Assembly: GCA_946122785.1 (NCBI GenBank)
Contig: CAMGYJ010000008.1
Location: 56,740,963 to 56,804,962 of the forward strand
DNA: 64,000 nucleotides
Reading direction: 5' to 3'
Source: Linum tenue
Taxonomy: Eukaryota > Streptophyta > Magnoliopsida > Malpighiales > Linaceae
In this document: positions 1 to 10,178 of the stretch, piece by piece
Layout: every line of letters begins with the position of its first letter
Position numbering within the stretch: the stretch's first letter is position 1
The notes under the pieces: model-generated
Databases searched by the model: none
What the model was told of the DNA's origin: nothing
Seen by the model: only the letters and a program-made list of their open reading frames with translations
Made by a program: the position numbers and the translations under genes

Positions 1-1651
1 AAAAAGAAACTTGGTAAAAAAATAATGGAAACCTTTCATAAATAACTTTAATCATATTAAAATTAAACTGACATCTCTTAAAACAAAGCCCTAACACTTG
101 GGCAAACCCCAAACACAAAACTCTTAATCTGAATCTCCAGTAACTACTCATAATCGTAAAGCAATAACTAAAACTCTACTTTGTTGTTTGCTAGGATTCA
201 ATCTCTGGCACCTTCGGTGACGCTTGTACTATCCTCCTCTAGCTAGTTTGCCTCGAGCGGCTCTCTCGATCTCGTTGCTCTCTAACTGCTCCTCTAGCTA
301 GCTGTTATCGATCTGGTTCTCGCTCATTCCTTTAGTAAGGCCTGGTGAGTGAGATGGGGTCAGTCTACGCCCTTACGTTTAAAATTTCTTATACTTGAGT
401 ACTTTGCTTAAACACTTAACTTTAACTAGTGGAAGTTGTTTGTACTTCCAATCTTAAAATATTACCTCTTAAACTTTGAGGGAGTTGAAGTTACTCTCCT
501 CTTTTAAAGCTCAAATCTCGACTTACATATTTGACTAACACTGGGATCCCTCACTAGCTAGTCCGGTTGCCAACTCATACGTATGAGAAGCCATCCAGGC
601 TTTCCTTAAACTTAAACTTATCGTGGTGGCTCTTCACCACGATTCTCAAGAGCATAACTGCTGCTAACCTTAAAAATCTCACGAATATAACTGCTGCTCG
701 TCTTAAAAAGTCTCACGAGCATAACTACTGCTCTATCTCAAAGATCTCAAATGGCAACGGACTGATGCTAGTGACTAAAAACACTTAAAACGACTCCAAC
801 TTCTTAAAGGTGAGTTACTTCTTAAAAAGAACTTGTTCTTAAACTTTAACAATAACTCATAAACTTAAAACTTCAAAGTAAGAGATAAACTCATACACCT
901 TCACTTCAAATTATAGTTCAAGCAAAGCACATACCCCGATCTAGTACTAACCTTTCTTCAAATTTAAAGGCTTTGTGGTTATTATTATAAGAAAATACCC
1001 CGATCTCCACTCCAGCTTACTCTACCTCTGGGCTCTCGCATATAAGCTATTTATTATTAAAATGGTAAGCTTCGACGGTAATAGCTTGCTTACCTATGGT
1101 GTTCGTATTAATACCAGGCAGATTCTCCTTCCAGCTATGTCGCAAAGATTTCTCCTTCCTTGCGCTTGGTTCCACAGCGACGCAAAGATCATCCTTATTG
1201 GCATCTCATTCTGAGCCCAGCCCAACTTCTACAATAGCCTGTTGTCATTGCGATATGTCGCTTTCCGTTGTCCTCTTCACTTTCAACATTCAATCGATTG
1301 CACCGCATGTTGTTGGGTTGATGCAGCTTCTTCACTTTCGGATGATGGCCATTTATATTGGGGTCGTTTACATCAAAGGAATTGATGGTTATTAAAAATG
1401 GAACTTTAATCATAATTTAGAGGCCTAGTAACGGATGATGGCTTCCCTATCATATAAATTGGTAGAAAAGTTCTATAATTGCTAGCGATAAACTTCGGCC
1501 ACATTTTGTAGTTATGATTAGAAAATTGGGTCAACTAACTAGATTCTAATCCATGCACTAGTTCAACTTGGATTTTCGTATAAGGGCATTGTTCAAACCC
1601 ATGCATTCATTATGGTCGAACCTAAACCCGAATATATATCGGGGTGTAACA
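1..1651 (-). mobile_element. LTR, partial, Tekay/Del-like family
   Basis: The right edge reads ATCGGGGTGTAACA, the same terminus (reverse complement TGTAACACCCC) as the LTRs at 3903-6156 and 7778-10091. An internal GTGAGTGAGATGGGGTCAG box (about 345-365) matches the box at 4256-4275 and 8133-8152. Divergence from those LTRs is large, so it is a related family. The left end lies outside the window. It interrupts the 3' part of element A. Whether it is a solo LTR or one end of a full element cannot be told. A palindrome (572-585) and a 9-bp-stem hairpin (about 629-652) occur where the better preserved LTRs carry their hairpin array. Confidence 0.7.
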
Positions 1652-2236
1652 CACGCACGAAGCTCCTAACACAATTCGGGACAATCAACATTTGGGCGTG
1701 GACTAGTCCTATGCCTCCATCCTAATCGCTAATGACAACTGTGATGCTACACACCATGGTGAGAGGGAACTACCACACCTAAAGAAAACGATCGGCTCAA
1801 AACTCACAGGCTACCTAGCCTCCTAATCGTCTATTCCATTTTCACAAACTCGATCCATGGCGATCGTAATCGAAGAGTAACCAAGTCAAGACATCCCATT
1901 CATTTAAGCACACATGAGAACTAAGCCTTCGCACAATCCTAATGCCCTCTCAGTCATCTTAATATGATGCACTCGACTATATGCAACAATTCAAGAACGA
2001 TGCCAATTAAGCACGAGATTCACTCAAACCAGCCATTTTGAACAAACATTGCTTGGAGCCCTCAAATTTTTCTAATTTGGGCATACATCAAGGCTCCAAA
2101 CATTCAAAATCACACCAAACATTCACACCCACATGCATAATGGATTACCCCCCCCCCCCCCCGCCCACACACACACACACATAAACTCGACATTTCCCTC
2201 AATGGCGTAAAAGAAGGGATAGAACAATGTTATCGG
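1652..2236 (-). mobile_element. 3' internal region of Athila/Tat-like element A
   Basis: No open frame of note. It lies downstream (minus sense) of the conserved box at 2371-2400 and resembles the noncoding 3' region of element B in base composition and in short phrases such as the GGAGCC and ATGCAT contexts. A C-tract and a CA repeat occupy about 2150-2182. It is read as untranslated retroelement sequence cut by the LTR at 1-1651. Confidence 0.5.
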
Positions 2237-2370
2237 TCAAGTTATGAATGTTTGTGCTTGGGAGCGGAGGGCGGGTGAGATCCGGAAGAGCAAGGAGACG
2301 GCAAAACACCACCAAAATCTCTTCATTGATGTTCTTATTGAAAGGAAAAGAGATGCAAACCGTTGATATT

Positions 2371-2400
2371 TGGGTTGCCTCTCACCAAGCGCTTCTTTAA
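2371..2400 (-). other. Conserved GAAGCGCTT...GGCAACCC box of Athila-type elements
   Basis: In minus sense this reads AAAGAAGCGCTT, then GAGAGGCAACCCA. The same box occurs in element B at 15435-15464 with GAAGCG, then GGGGAGGCAACCCC. In Athila-like elements this box sits between the end of the coding region and the 3' part. Here, in both copies, it follows gag directly, showing that pol is missing. Confidence 0.6.
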
Positions 2401-2491
2401 TGTCGGGAGTCGGACGGTTTCTCTTCAAGTTTTGGTCCACCCAAGAACCTCCTTGAAGTTGAGGTTCTCGTCGGCGAGGTGATGCCTCAAG

Positions 2492-3786
2492 TCACGAGCA
2501 TTGGATGAATCCATGATTGAGGGCTCGTGAACTTGAGTGGCTTTGAAGCTCCACCCACGAGACCTCTCCTTCTTCCTTCTTCTCTTTGCCCAACACCATG
2601 TAATGCATCATCGATTTACCACCATCGCATCCACCAAGAGGGATCGCCGATGGTTTGGTCTTGGCTTGGCAAAGAACCGCAAATGGGTCCTTCTCCAAAA
2701 GTGCATCGAGGTCGGGTGGAAAGCTTTGGTCGCACTTGTAACTTGTTGAAGCTTCATCCACCACGACCTCGTCTTAATCTTGGACCTCACTTGCTCCTTT
2801 TACTTCATCTTCAACCTCCCTTCCTTCTTCTTCAATTTCCTCCCCTTGGGAACACTCGAGATCTTCCCCCTCTTCAATGCGCACTTCCTCCTCTTCAACC
2901 TCTTCTTTCTCCATCCCGTTCATGTGTCCAAGCATGAATTTGAGGGCAAGATGCAACACAAGGTCATAGTAGGGATTATCTTGCTCCTCCACACTCGTGT
3001 CTTGGTCTTCAATGTTGCTTTTGGGAAGGAAAGATGATGGGAGTTGTCAATGCGACCTTCTTGTTCATCCTCACCACGGGAGCTCTCTGGGGTGAGTTCC
3101 TCTTGCTCCATACGGTTGTCATTGATCGCTCCTTCAACCTCCTCTTTCTCCTCCAATAATGAGAGGCGATAGCTTTCATAAGCTCGTGCCACTTTCTCCT
3201 CTAGTGTCAAATCGGGAGGAGGGAGGGGTTGGAAGTCCATGTCGGAGCTCATTCTTCAAAAGGTCTCATGGCTTGCCTCTTCGACCTCCTCTCTTTCTTC
3301 CAATGGTAGGAGGAGATTGTGAGCAAGTTGTGCACATGCTTGCTCAACAAGCCTTTCTAGTCTCTCCATGCATCGACGAAGCTCCTCCGCCTCCTAAAGA
3401 AAGGTTGAGTCGATAGGGTTGGCGATTGGGAGGTCCTTGTTAGAGCACCCTTCATCGGTGCCCCGAGCGAATCGCTCCACCATGAGCTCTAATTTGCTCT
3501 TTGGCTCCGGTTGTGGAGTGGCACATGGTCTCGATGATTGTCCTATGAAAGCTTCCATGGCCAACTCCAACTTGGATTTCTCCTCGGGTTGTGGAGGGAA
3601 ACCTTCTTGATATGGGAAAGCCTCTTCATACGCCCAATGGTATGGTTGTTCTTCTTGGAAGGGGGGTTGGTAATAGAACCCGGATCCTTGGCTTCCCCCT
3701 TCTTATTCACTCCATGAAGCTCCGGGGTACCCCCATTCGGGTGGTTGTGGATACCCCCACATGTTGTAGAAGCCATTTGGATCCAT
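2492..3786 (-). pseudogene. Gag C-terminal remnant of element A
   Basis: Read on the minus strand from an ATG at 3786, an open stretch rich in Pro, Tyr and Trp (MDPNGFYNMWGYPQPP) meets a stop after about 27 codons. It then continues in frame as a Pro/Glu-rich tail with repeated KSKLELAMEAF / KSKLELMVERF blocks, which is typical of the tail of Athila/Tat gag. Further down, an acidic, Glu-rich segment (2774-3252) lies in shifted frames. The gag core domain, zinc knuckle and all of pol are absent. Several stops and frame changes make it non-functional. The exact frame history is uncertain. Confidence 0.55.
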
Positions 3787-3902
3787 GATTCACCCTACAT
3801 AAACAAAAACACAAAAATAAAATCAAACAAACACAAACCACCCTTCAAGACGAAGAGTGGGTAAAAAAAACACACACGAAACACAAAACATAAACAAAAA
3901 GG

Positions 3903-6156
3903 TGACACGACCGGATCTTTTTTTGAAAACCAAACCACAACTCAAACCACAAACCGGTTACTCCGGAGCAACCCAAAACGGTTTACAAGTCAAAACCAAA
4001 AATCAACAACCACAATGCTTAAGATTTTCAAGTGAAATGCCCTAAACACTTGGGCGACCTCAATCCAGAGCAACAAAGCATAAAACGCAATCCTTGAGTT
4101 TCCTAGTATACTCATTAAGACATGAAACTAAGGACAAATATATGGGAGGTCCCATCTCGTTACCCAGATCCAGTTGACATCTTCTGGTTTGCCGCGGCTG
4201 CTCTCCTCGGGTAACCTCCTCTTGATGGATGCGTCCTCTTCCCCTCTCTGCACCTGATGAGTGAGAAGGGGTCAGTCCCGTCGTTACTTCCTAAGGTCTT
4301 TGCCCTAGGCAAACTTCCTACTAAACACATTATTAGGGGAAAATGCATTCCTTAGACGAAAGTTGTTCTCACTTCCATCCTTTAAACTTTATTATCAAAC
4401 AGTCTAACGAGATCTCTACTCATGTCTTATCTTTAGAATTCCCTTACTTATGTTCTTAATAACTCCTTTCAACTTTAACTCATAGAGGTTCTCAACTTTT
4501 ATCCTTAACTCAAACACAAAAAACTAGGACCACCGCGATACGTCTCGCCGTCCGGTGTCCTACCATAGTATGCCAACCGCGTTACGTCTCCCCGTCCGGT
4601 TGCATACCCAAACTCGGCAATGGCACTGCATTACGTCTCGCCATCCAGTCCATGCCCGTCAACTACTGCGTTACGTCTCGCCGTTCAGTAGTGACCCCAA
4701 CATACTCGATCAACCGCTGCGTTACGTCTCGCTGTCCAGTAGTGATCCGACCATCTACTGCTTCCAGTAGTGGCCCAACCGTCCGGGGGTTCCTCATACC
4801 ATCAGCCAACTATTACAATCATACATCCATACATTCATACATAGCACAACGCGTGCCTCCACCCTTACAGGCGGTGAGATGCCTCAGCCTCACACACATA
4901 TCGCACATTACTAAAAACAATTAACTAATTAATAACTTGAATGAAAAGCATAAACTAAAAGACCTACGAAAGATATTTTACCCTCTTTACACTCACATCG
5001 AAAAGATGACTCCTCAATTCCTTCCTCGAAGAAACCCCTCCTTAGTCGGATTATCTTGGGGAAACCTATTAATAAGAATCCATTTTCTTAGACGACCTTT
5101 CTTGATTTAAAACCCCTTTTGAATCACTAGAACATCCTCTCCTCAAACTCTAGTCCTTGAACCTCATTCCAAGGGTCCTTTAACCCCCACTAAAATTTTC
5201 TAGAATTAATCCCTTCAAAAACGACCATAAAAATTCGGATAATAATTTTCCCATGTCAATCATGAGCCCCTATACCCTGAAAAATTATCAAACCCATAAA
5301 AATCCCTCAGAAAGATTTTTATTTAATTAAAACAAATATTCGAACGATTTCTAAAAATAGAAATACATTTTAAAAAATTCCCAAATTAAATTAAAATCAT
5401 CTTCTAGTCGTCGCTCAATTGATAAAATTGTTAGATCCAGAAAACAACCTTAACAGAGGTTCGAAACAATTTAAAATATCCAAAAATACGTTTCTGGAAA
5501 TTCCCAGCAGCTTTAGTGACTAATCAAAATTTGTCACTAAAAGCCTGTTGCTAAAACCCCAGAATTCTACCCTCACGAAAAATCACCAAATCAAACGATC
5601 TAACTCAAAGGGATCGAGTTCCCTTACCTCTAGAACGTGCCTAGGCCTAGGTTGGATGACCCGGGACGTCGATCTCCTTGTTGATCGAACCCTCAATGTC
5701 ACCGCTAATAAAAATACGAGCTTCGGATTAGTCTACCGATAAATCGAGTTTAGAAATCGCGAAGGGGTTCGTGATCCTTACCTAGAACGAAAAGGATGGG
5801 TCGGGGTCGGGATCGGGGTCGGGCACAGGGAGGAGGCGGCGACTCCCTCTTCTTTCTTCTCTGCCCGCGATGATAAAAAAAAAAAAAAGATGGCGACGGG
5901 GAGTTATTTCCCTGGGCAAATATGTGGAGAGGGTTTAGGAAGGGTTTTGGAAATTAATTGCTGGGGCGGAATAATGGTGGGGGTGGGGGGAATTAATGGG
6001 GAAGGGTTTGGCCGCTCGGCTCACTTCCCTTTTTATGTAAATATATTTTTTTAATGAATAATATAATAATCTCGGTTGTAACTCTTAGTACGTAACCGTC
6101 AATCCAACCGATCACGTATTAAGGTCGAACCTAAATCTAAAGTATCGGGGTGTTAC
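3903..6156 (-). repeat. 3' LTR (sense) of element E
   Basis: Plus-strand ends are TGACACGACC and GGGTGTTACA. It aligns along its whole length with 7778-10091. It contains a hairpin array at 4526-4774 and GT-rich purine blocks near 5800-6000. Confidence 0.9.
4526..4774 (-). repeat. Hairpin array, LTR copy 1
   Basis: Five copies of a loop close to CGTTACGTCTCGCCGTC, each flanked by a different pair of complementary arms, plus a sixth shortened copy. Several loops here carry substitutions relative to the copy at 8401-8650 (for example CGATACG at 4535-4541), and the fifth stem has lost pairing. See the matching array in the other LTR. Confidence 0.8.
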
Positions 6157-6170
6157 ATTTCCTCCACCCT
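6157..6170 (-). other. Polypurine tract of element E
   Basis: In minus sense AAGGGTGGAGGAAA ends exactly at the LTR start TGTAACACC. A second pyrimidine block with neighbouring TTTCGACCTCGAAA (about 6270-6305) looks like a duplicated or older tract. Confidence 0.75.
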
Positions 6171-6439
6171 TATAAAAATTTCGCCCCCGAAATTTGGAAC
6201 TGGAAAGATAATGACTTGGTCTAAAACTTTTGGTGTTAGACCAAAACTTCTCAAGCTAGGATATAACATTTCCCTCCCCCTAAAAAAAAATTTCGACCTC
6301 GAAATTTTGGTCCAGACTTATTTAATAGGTTTGGTACCGAGTACTAAAACTGAAAGTGCGTCTTTCAAAGAAAACAACCAACTAGCGGTTTATGCTTAAA
6401 ACAAATACTCCTTCTCCATAGTCTCCCGATTTCTTCACA

Positions 6440-7592
6440 TGATCACATCAATGTGCTTGCTCGTTCCCTCGACCGTCACCATCGTCTCCCTCTATCCCTC
6501 GCATGGCAAATACCCTCGGTTGTCCTCTTGTTGGAGGCCCCTGGTCTCTGTCCCGATCGGTGCGGTCGAAGCGCCCAGTGCGTCCTCCCTGGCTCTGGAA
6601 AGAGCGGTTTGGCTGGACGCCGAACCATGGTCCTGCGTGAGTCCTCGCTCCACCACCCCGGACAGACTGCTCGGACCGGGCCATCCCTTGTCCGCCTCTC
6701 CAGGGGCATTCTCTAGCGAAATGCCCAGGCTCGTTACAGTTATAGCAGACTTTGGGGGCTGTCTACACTCCCCTGAGTGATCCCGCCCACATTGGTTGCA
6801 GAGACTTCTGTTGCTGAAAGCTTGACCAGGCCGGACCGAGCCGGTTTGACTCCGAGTACCCCCAAAGCTAACGGTACTGCTCAGCCTCCTTTTGTGCTGA
6901 CTAGGCTGGCCGGACCACTCTGGCATGCTACTTGCCTTTCTCTTGCTTCCCTCTCGCTGTATCCCTTCTTCATGCAATGATGTGTCAGCCCTCTCTATCT
7001 GAAGAGCCGCCTGATAAATCTCCTCCCGACTGTTCCATACCAACATGCTCAACTACTTCTTAAGAGCAGGCTTCAGACTCTCCAAATAGTGGGCACGTTG
7101 AGATGCCGCATCCTGGAACTGTGGTCCCCCATAGGGCAGCAACTTTTTGAACCTGGAGGTGTACTCTGCAACACCCTCCTCTCCTTCATTGCCCCATCCT
7201 TGCTTGATCAGCAAAAATTCCCTCCTCTTGCTCAGTCGATAGGCCTCTGGTACATAGTGATCCCGGAACACCCGCACCAACTCTGGCCAAGTGATAGCTG
7301 GTGGGTCTTCCTGACTAGCTGGAAGGGTGCACCACCAATTGTATGCTGACTCCTGGAACAGGGATACTGTCAGTAGTACCCTATCCTCATCATCTGCCCT
7401 CATTTCAGTCAATGTGCGCGTGACCTTTGCCAGCCATATCTCTACTACACTAGCATCCTTCAAGCGGTCCCCGTCAAAATCAACCACTCCTCGCTTCCGG
7501 AAAGCCTCATAATTCGGGGGTTGCCTAACTGCCGCGCGGTTAACATTGGTGTTACTTGCTCTGCAAGTAAGTAGTAACCTTATTAGAACCAC
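6440..7592 (-). pseudogene. Gag of element E, with stop and frameshift
   Basis: The minus-strand frame 7592-7053 encodes a Retrotrans_gag domain: the AFRKRGVVDFDGD start, then WLAKV, YNWWCTL, FRDHYVPEAYR and EYTSRFKKL motifs seen in Ty3/gypsy chromovirus gag. A TAG at 7053-7055 interrupts the frame, which resumes at once (LSMLVWNSREEIYQAA). Downstream are two zinc-knuckle segments: CNQCGRDHSGEC in frame, and a CCHC knuckle CYNCNEPGHFAREC at about 6722-6763 in a frame shifted by one base. No protease motif follows. The protein would have packaged element RNA; this copy cannot make it in full. Confidence 0.8.
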
Positions 7593-7761
7593 CTTAATGT
7601 CTTATCATGCTTGAGTATACTGGGAACTCTATAAACCTTTTCAAATCGGTTGGCCAACCATTTTTCTTGAAAATTTCCCTTTTTTTTCTTTAAAACTAAA
7701 CCTTTGAAAACACAGATCGTCACTCCAGTATTCATTGGAGACCAAGAAACAGAGGAATGCC

Positions 7762-7774
7762 GGCTCTTATACCA
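7762..7774 (-). other. Primer binding site, initiator-Met tRNA type
   Basis: Minus sense TGGTATAAGAGCC, four bases from the LTR end. It differs by one base from the usual plant iMet site TGGTATCAGAGCC. Confidence 0.8.
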
Positions 7775-7777
7775 AAA

Positions 7778-10091
7778 TGACACGACCCGATCTTATTTTG
7801 AAAACTAAATCACAACTAAAACCACAAACCGGTTACTCCGGAGCAACCCAAAACGGTTTACAAGTCAAAACCAAAAATCAACAACCACAATGCTTATGAT
7901 TTTCAAGTGAAATGCCCTAAACACTTGGGCGACCTCAATCCAGAGCAACAAAACATAAAACGCAATCCTTGAGTTTCCCAGTATACTCATTAAGACATGA
8001 AACTAAGGACAAATATATGGGAGGTCCCATCTCGTTACCCAGATCCAGTTGACATCTTCTGGTTTGCCGCGGCTGCTCTCCTCGGGTAACCTCCTCTTGA
8101 TGGATGCGTCCTCTTCCCCTCTCTGCACCTGGTGAGTGAGAAGGGGTCAGTCCCGTCGTTACTTCCTAAGGTCTTTGCCCTAGGCAAACTTCCTACTAAA
8201 CACATTATTAGGGGAAAATGCCTTCCTTAGACGAAAATCGTTCTCACTTCCATCCTTTAAACTTTACTATCAAACAGTCTAACGAGATCACTACTCCTGT
8301 CTTATCTTTAGAATTCCCTTACTTATGTTCTTAATAACTCCTTTCAACTTTAACTCATAGAGGTTCTCAACTTTTATCCTTAACTCAAACACAAAACACT
8401 AGGACCACCGCGTTACGTCTCGCCGTCCGGTGTCCTATCCTAGTATGCCAACCGCGTTACGTCTCGCCGTCCGGTTGCATACCCAAACTCGACAATGGCA
8501 CTGCGTTACGTCTCGCCGTCCAGTCCATGCTCGTCAACTACTGCGTTACGTCTCACCGTCCAGTAGTGACCCCAACATACTCGATCAACCGCTGCGTTAC
8601 GTCTCGCCGTCCAGCAGTGATCCGACCATCTACTGCGTCCAGTAGTGGCCCAACCGCCCGGGGGTTCCTCATACCATCAACCAACTATTACAATCATACA
8701 TCCATACATTCATACATAGCACAACGCGTGCCTCCACCCTTACAGCCGGCGAGATGCCTCCCACACATATCGCACATTACTCAAAAAAATTAACTAATTA
8801 ATAACTTGAATGAAAAGCATAAACTAAAAGACCTATGACAGATATTTTACCCCCTTTACACTCACATCGAAAAGATGACTCCTCAATTCCTTCCTCGAAG
8901 AAACCCCTCCTTAGTCGGATTATCTTGGGGAAACCTATTAATAAGAATCCATTTTCTTAGACAACCTTTCTTGATTTAAAACCCCTTTTGAATCACTAGA
9001 ACATCCTCTCCTCAGACTCCAGTCCTTGAACCTCATTCCAAGGGTCCTTTAACCCCCACTAAAATTTTCTAGAATTAATCCCTTCAAAAACGACCATTTC
9101 TCTTAATTATTTTAGTCTTGGACGAGTTTCCCACCTAACTAGAACCTTCTTAAAAATTTGGATAATAATTTTTCCATGTCAATCATAAGCCCCTATACCC
9201 TGAAAAATTATCAAACCCATAAAAATCCCTCGGAAAGATTTTTATTTAATTAAAACAAATATTCAAACAATTTCTAAAAATAGAAATACATTTTAAAAAA
9301 TTCCCAAATTAAATTAAAATCATCTTCTAGACGTTGCTCAATTTATAAAATTGTTAGATCCAGAAAAAAACCTTCAGAGAGGTTCGAAACAATTTAAAAC
9401 GTCCAAAAATACGTTTCTGGAAATTCCCAGCAGCTTTAGCGACTAATCAAAATCTGTCACTAAAAGCATGTTGCTAAAACCCCAGAATTCTACCCTCACG
9501 AAAAACCACTAAATCAAACGATCTAACTCAAAGGGATCGAGTTCCCTTACCTCTAGAACGTGCCTAGCCCTAGGTTGGATGAACCGGGACGTTGATCTCC
9601 TTGTTGATCGAACCCTCAACGTCACCGCTAATAAAAATACGAGCTTCGGATTAGTCTACCGATAAATCGAGTTTAGAAATCGCGAAGGGGTTCGTGATCC
9701 TTATCTAGAACGAAAGGGATGGGTCGGGGTCGGGGTCGGGATCGTGGTCGCGCACACGGAGGAGGCGGTGGCTCCCTCTTCTTTCTTCTCCACCCGCGAT
9801 GATAAAAAAAAAGATGGCGGCGGGGTGTTATTTCCCAAGGCAAATATGTGGAGAGGGTTTGGGAAGGGTTTGGGAAATTAATTGCTGGGGCGCAATAATG
9901 GTGGGGGTGGGGGGAATTAATGGGGAAGGGTTTGGCCGCTCGGCTCCCTTCCCTTTTTATGTAAATATTTATATTTTTTTATGTAAATATTTATATTCTT
10001 AATCCGCGGTTGTAACTCTTAGTACGTAACCGTCAATCCAACCGATCACGTATTAATGTCGAACTTAAATCTAAAGTATCGGGGTGTTACA
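7778..10091 (-). repeat. 5' LTR (sense) of element E
   Basis: The 2.3-kb partner of 3903-6156, ending at 10091 immediately before target duplication AAAGG. In minus sense it begins TGTAACACCCCG and ends CGGGTCGTGTCA beside the primer site. AT-rich promoter-like sequence with TATAAATA lies near 9960-10000. Confidence 0.9.
8401..8650 (-). repeat. Hairpin array with constant loop and covarying stems, LTR copy 2
   Basis: Loops CGTTACGTCTCGCCGTC lie at 8411-8427, 8455-8471, 8504-8520, 8544-8560 (one change) and 8595-8611. Each is enclosed by its own complementary arms: 8401-8410 with 8428-8436, 8443-8454 with 8472-8482, 8495-8503 with 8521-8528, 8533-8543 with 8561-8570, 8583-8594 with 8612-8622. 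A shortened sixth unit is CTACTG-CGTC-CAGTAG (8630-8645). The arms differ in sequence between units yet pair within each unit. Four of the five 5' arms have one unpaired base (C in three, A in one); the fifth has a longer mismatch. Confidence 0.85.
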
Positions 10092-10154
10092 AAAGGCAAG
10101 ATAGAAAATGCTTGATTAACACTAAGCGACCTTTTCAAAATAATGGACCGCGGT

Positions 10155-10172
10155 TCCCCGGCAACGGCGCCA
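10155..10172 (-). other. Primer binding site, tRNA-Asp type (element A)
   Basis: TCCCCGGCAACGGCGCCA on the plus strand equals the 3' end of plant tRNA-Asp(GUC) including CCA, so the minus-sense site TGGCGCCGTTGCCGGGGA fits it over 18 bases. This primer is characteristic of Athila/Tat elements. Confidence 0.9.
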
Positions 10173-10178
10173 AAAACT

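Larger units (their letters stand above)
3903..10091 (-). mobile_element. Complete gag-only Tekay/Del-like LTR retrotransposon (element E)
   Basis: Two LTRs (3903-6156 and 7778-10091), each with TG...CA ends, enclose 1.6 kb of internal sequence. The element is bounded by the direct repeat AAAGG (3898-3902 and 10092-10096), a textbook 5-bp target duplication. A primer site resembling initiator-Met tRNA lies beside the right LTR and a purine tract beside the left LTR, so transcription sense is minus. Internally only gag is present, with no protease, RT, RNaseH or integrase, so it would need an autonomous relative. It is inserted into element A just downstream of that element's primer site. The LTRs differ by scattered substitutions and a roughly 55-bp segment present only in the right one (about 9098-9155), so it is not recent. 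Confidence 0.9.

Noticed and set aside
2527..2937. 136-codon plus-strand frame
   Set aside because: Low-complexity Pro/Leu/Ser shadow of the acidic minus-strand gag tail of element A.
6439..7349. Plus-strand frames opposite the gag of element E
   Set aside because: Shadows: the minus strand has recognisable gag and zinc-knuckle motifs.
8401..8650. CRISPR-like array
   Set aside because: Repeats and spacers are too short, the spacers pair around the repeats, and the context is a plant LTR.
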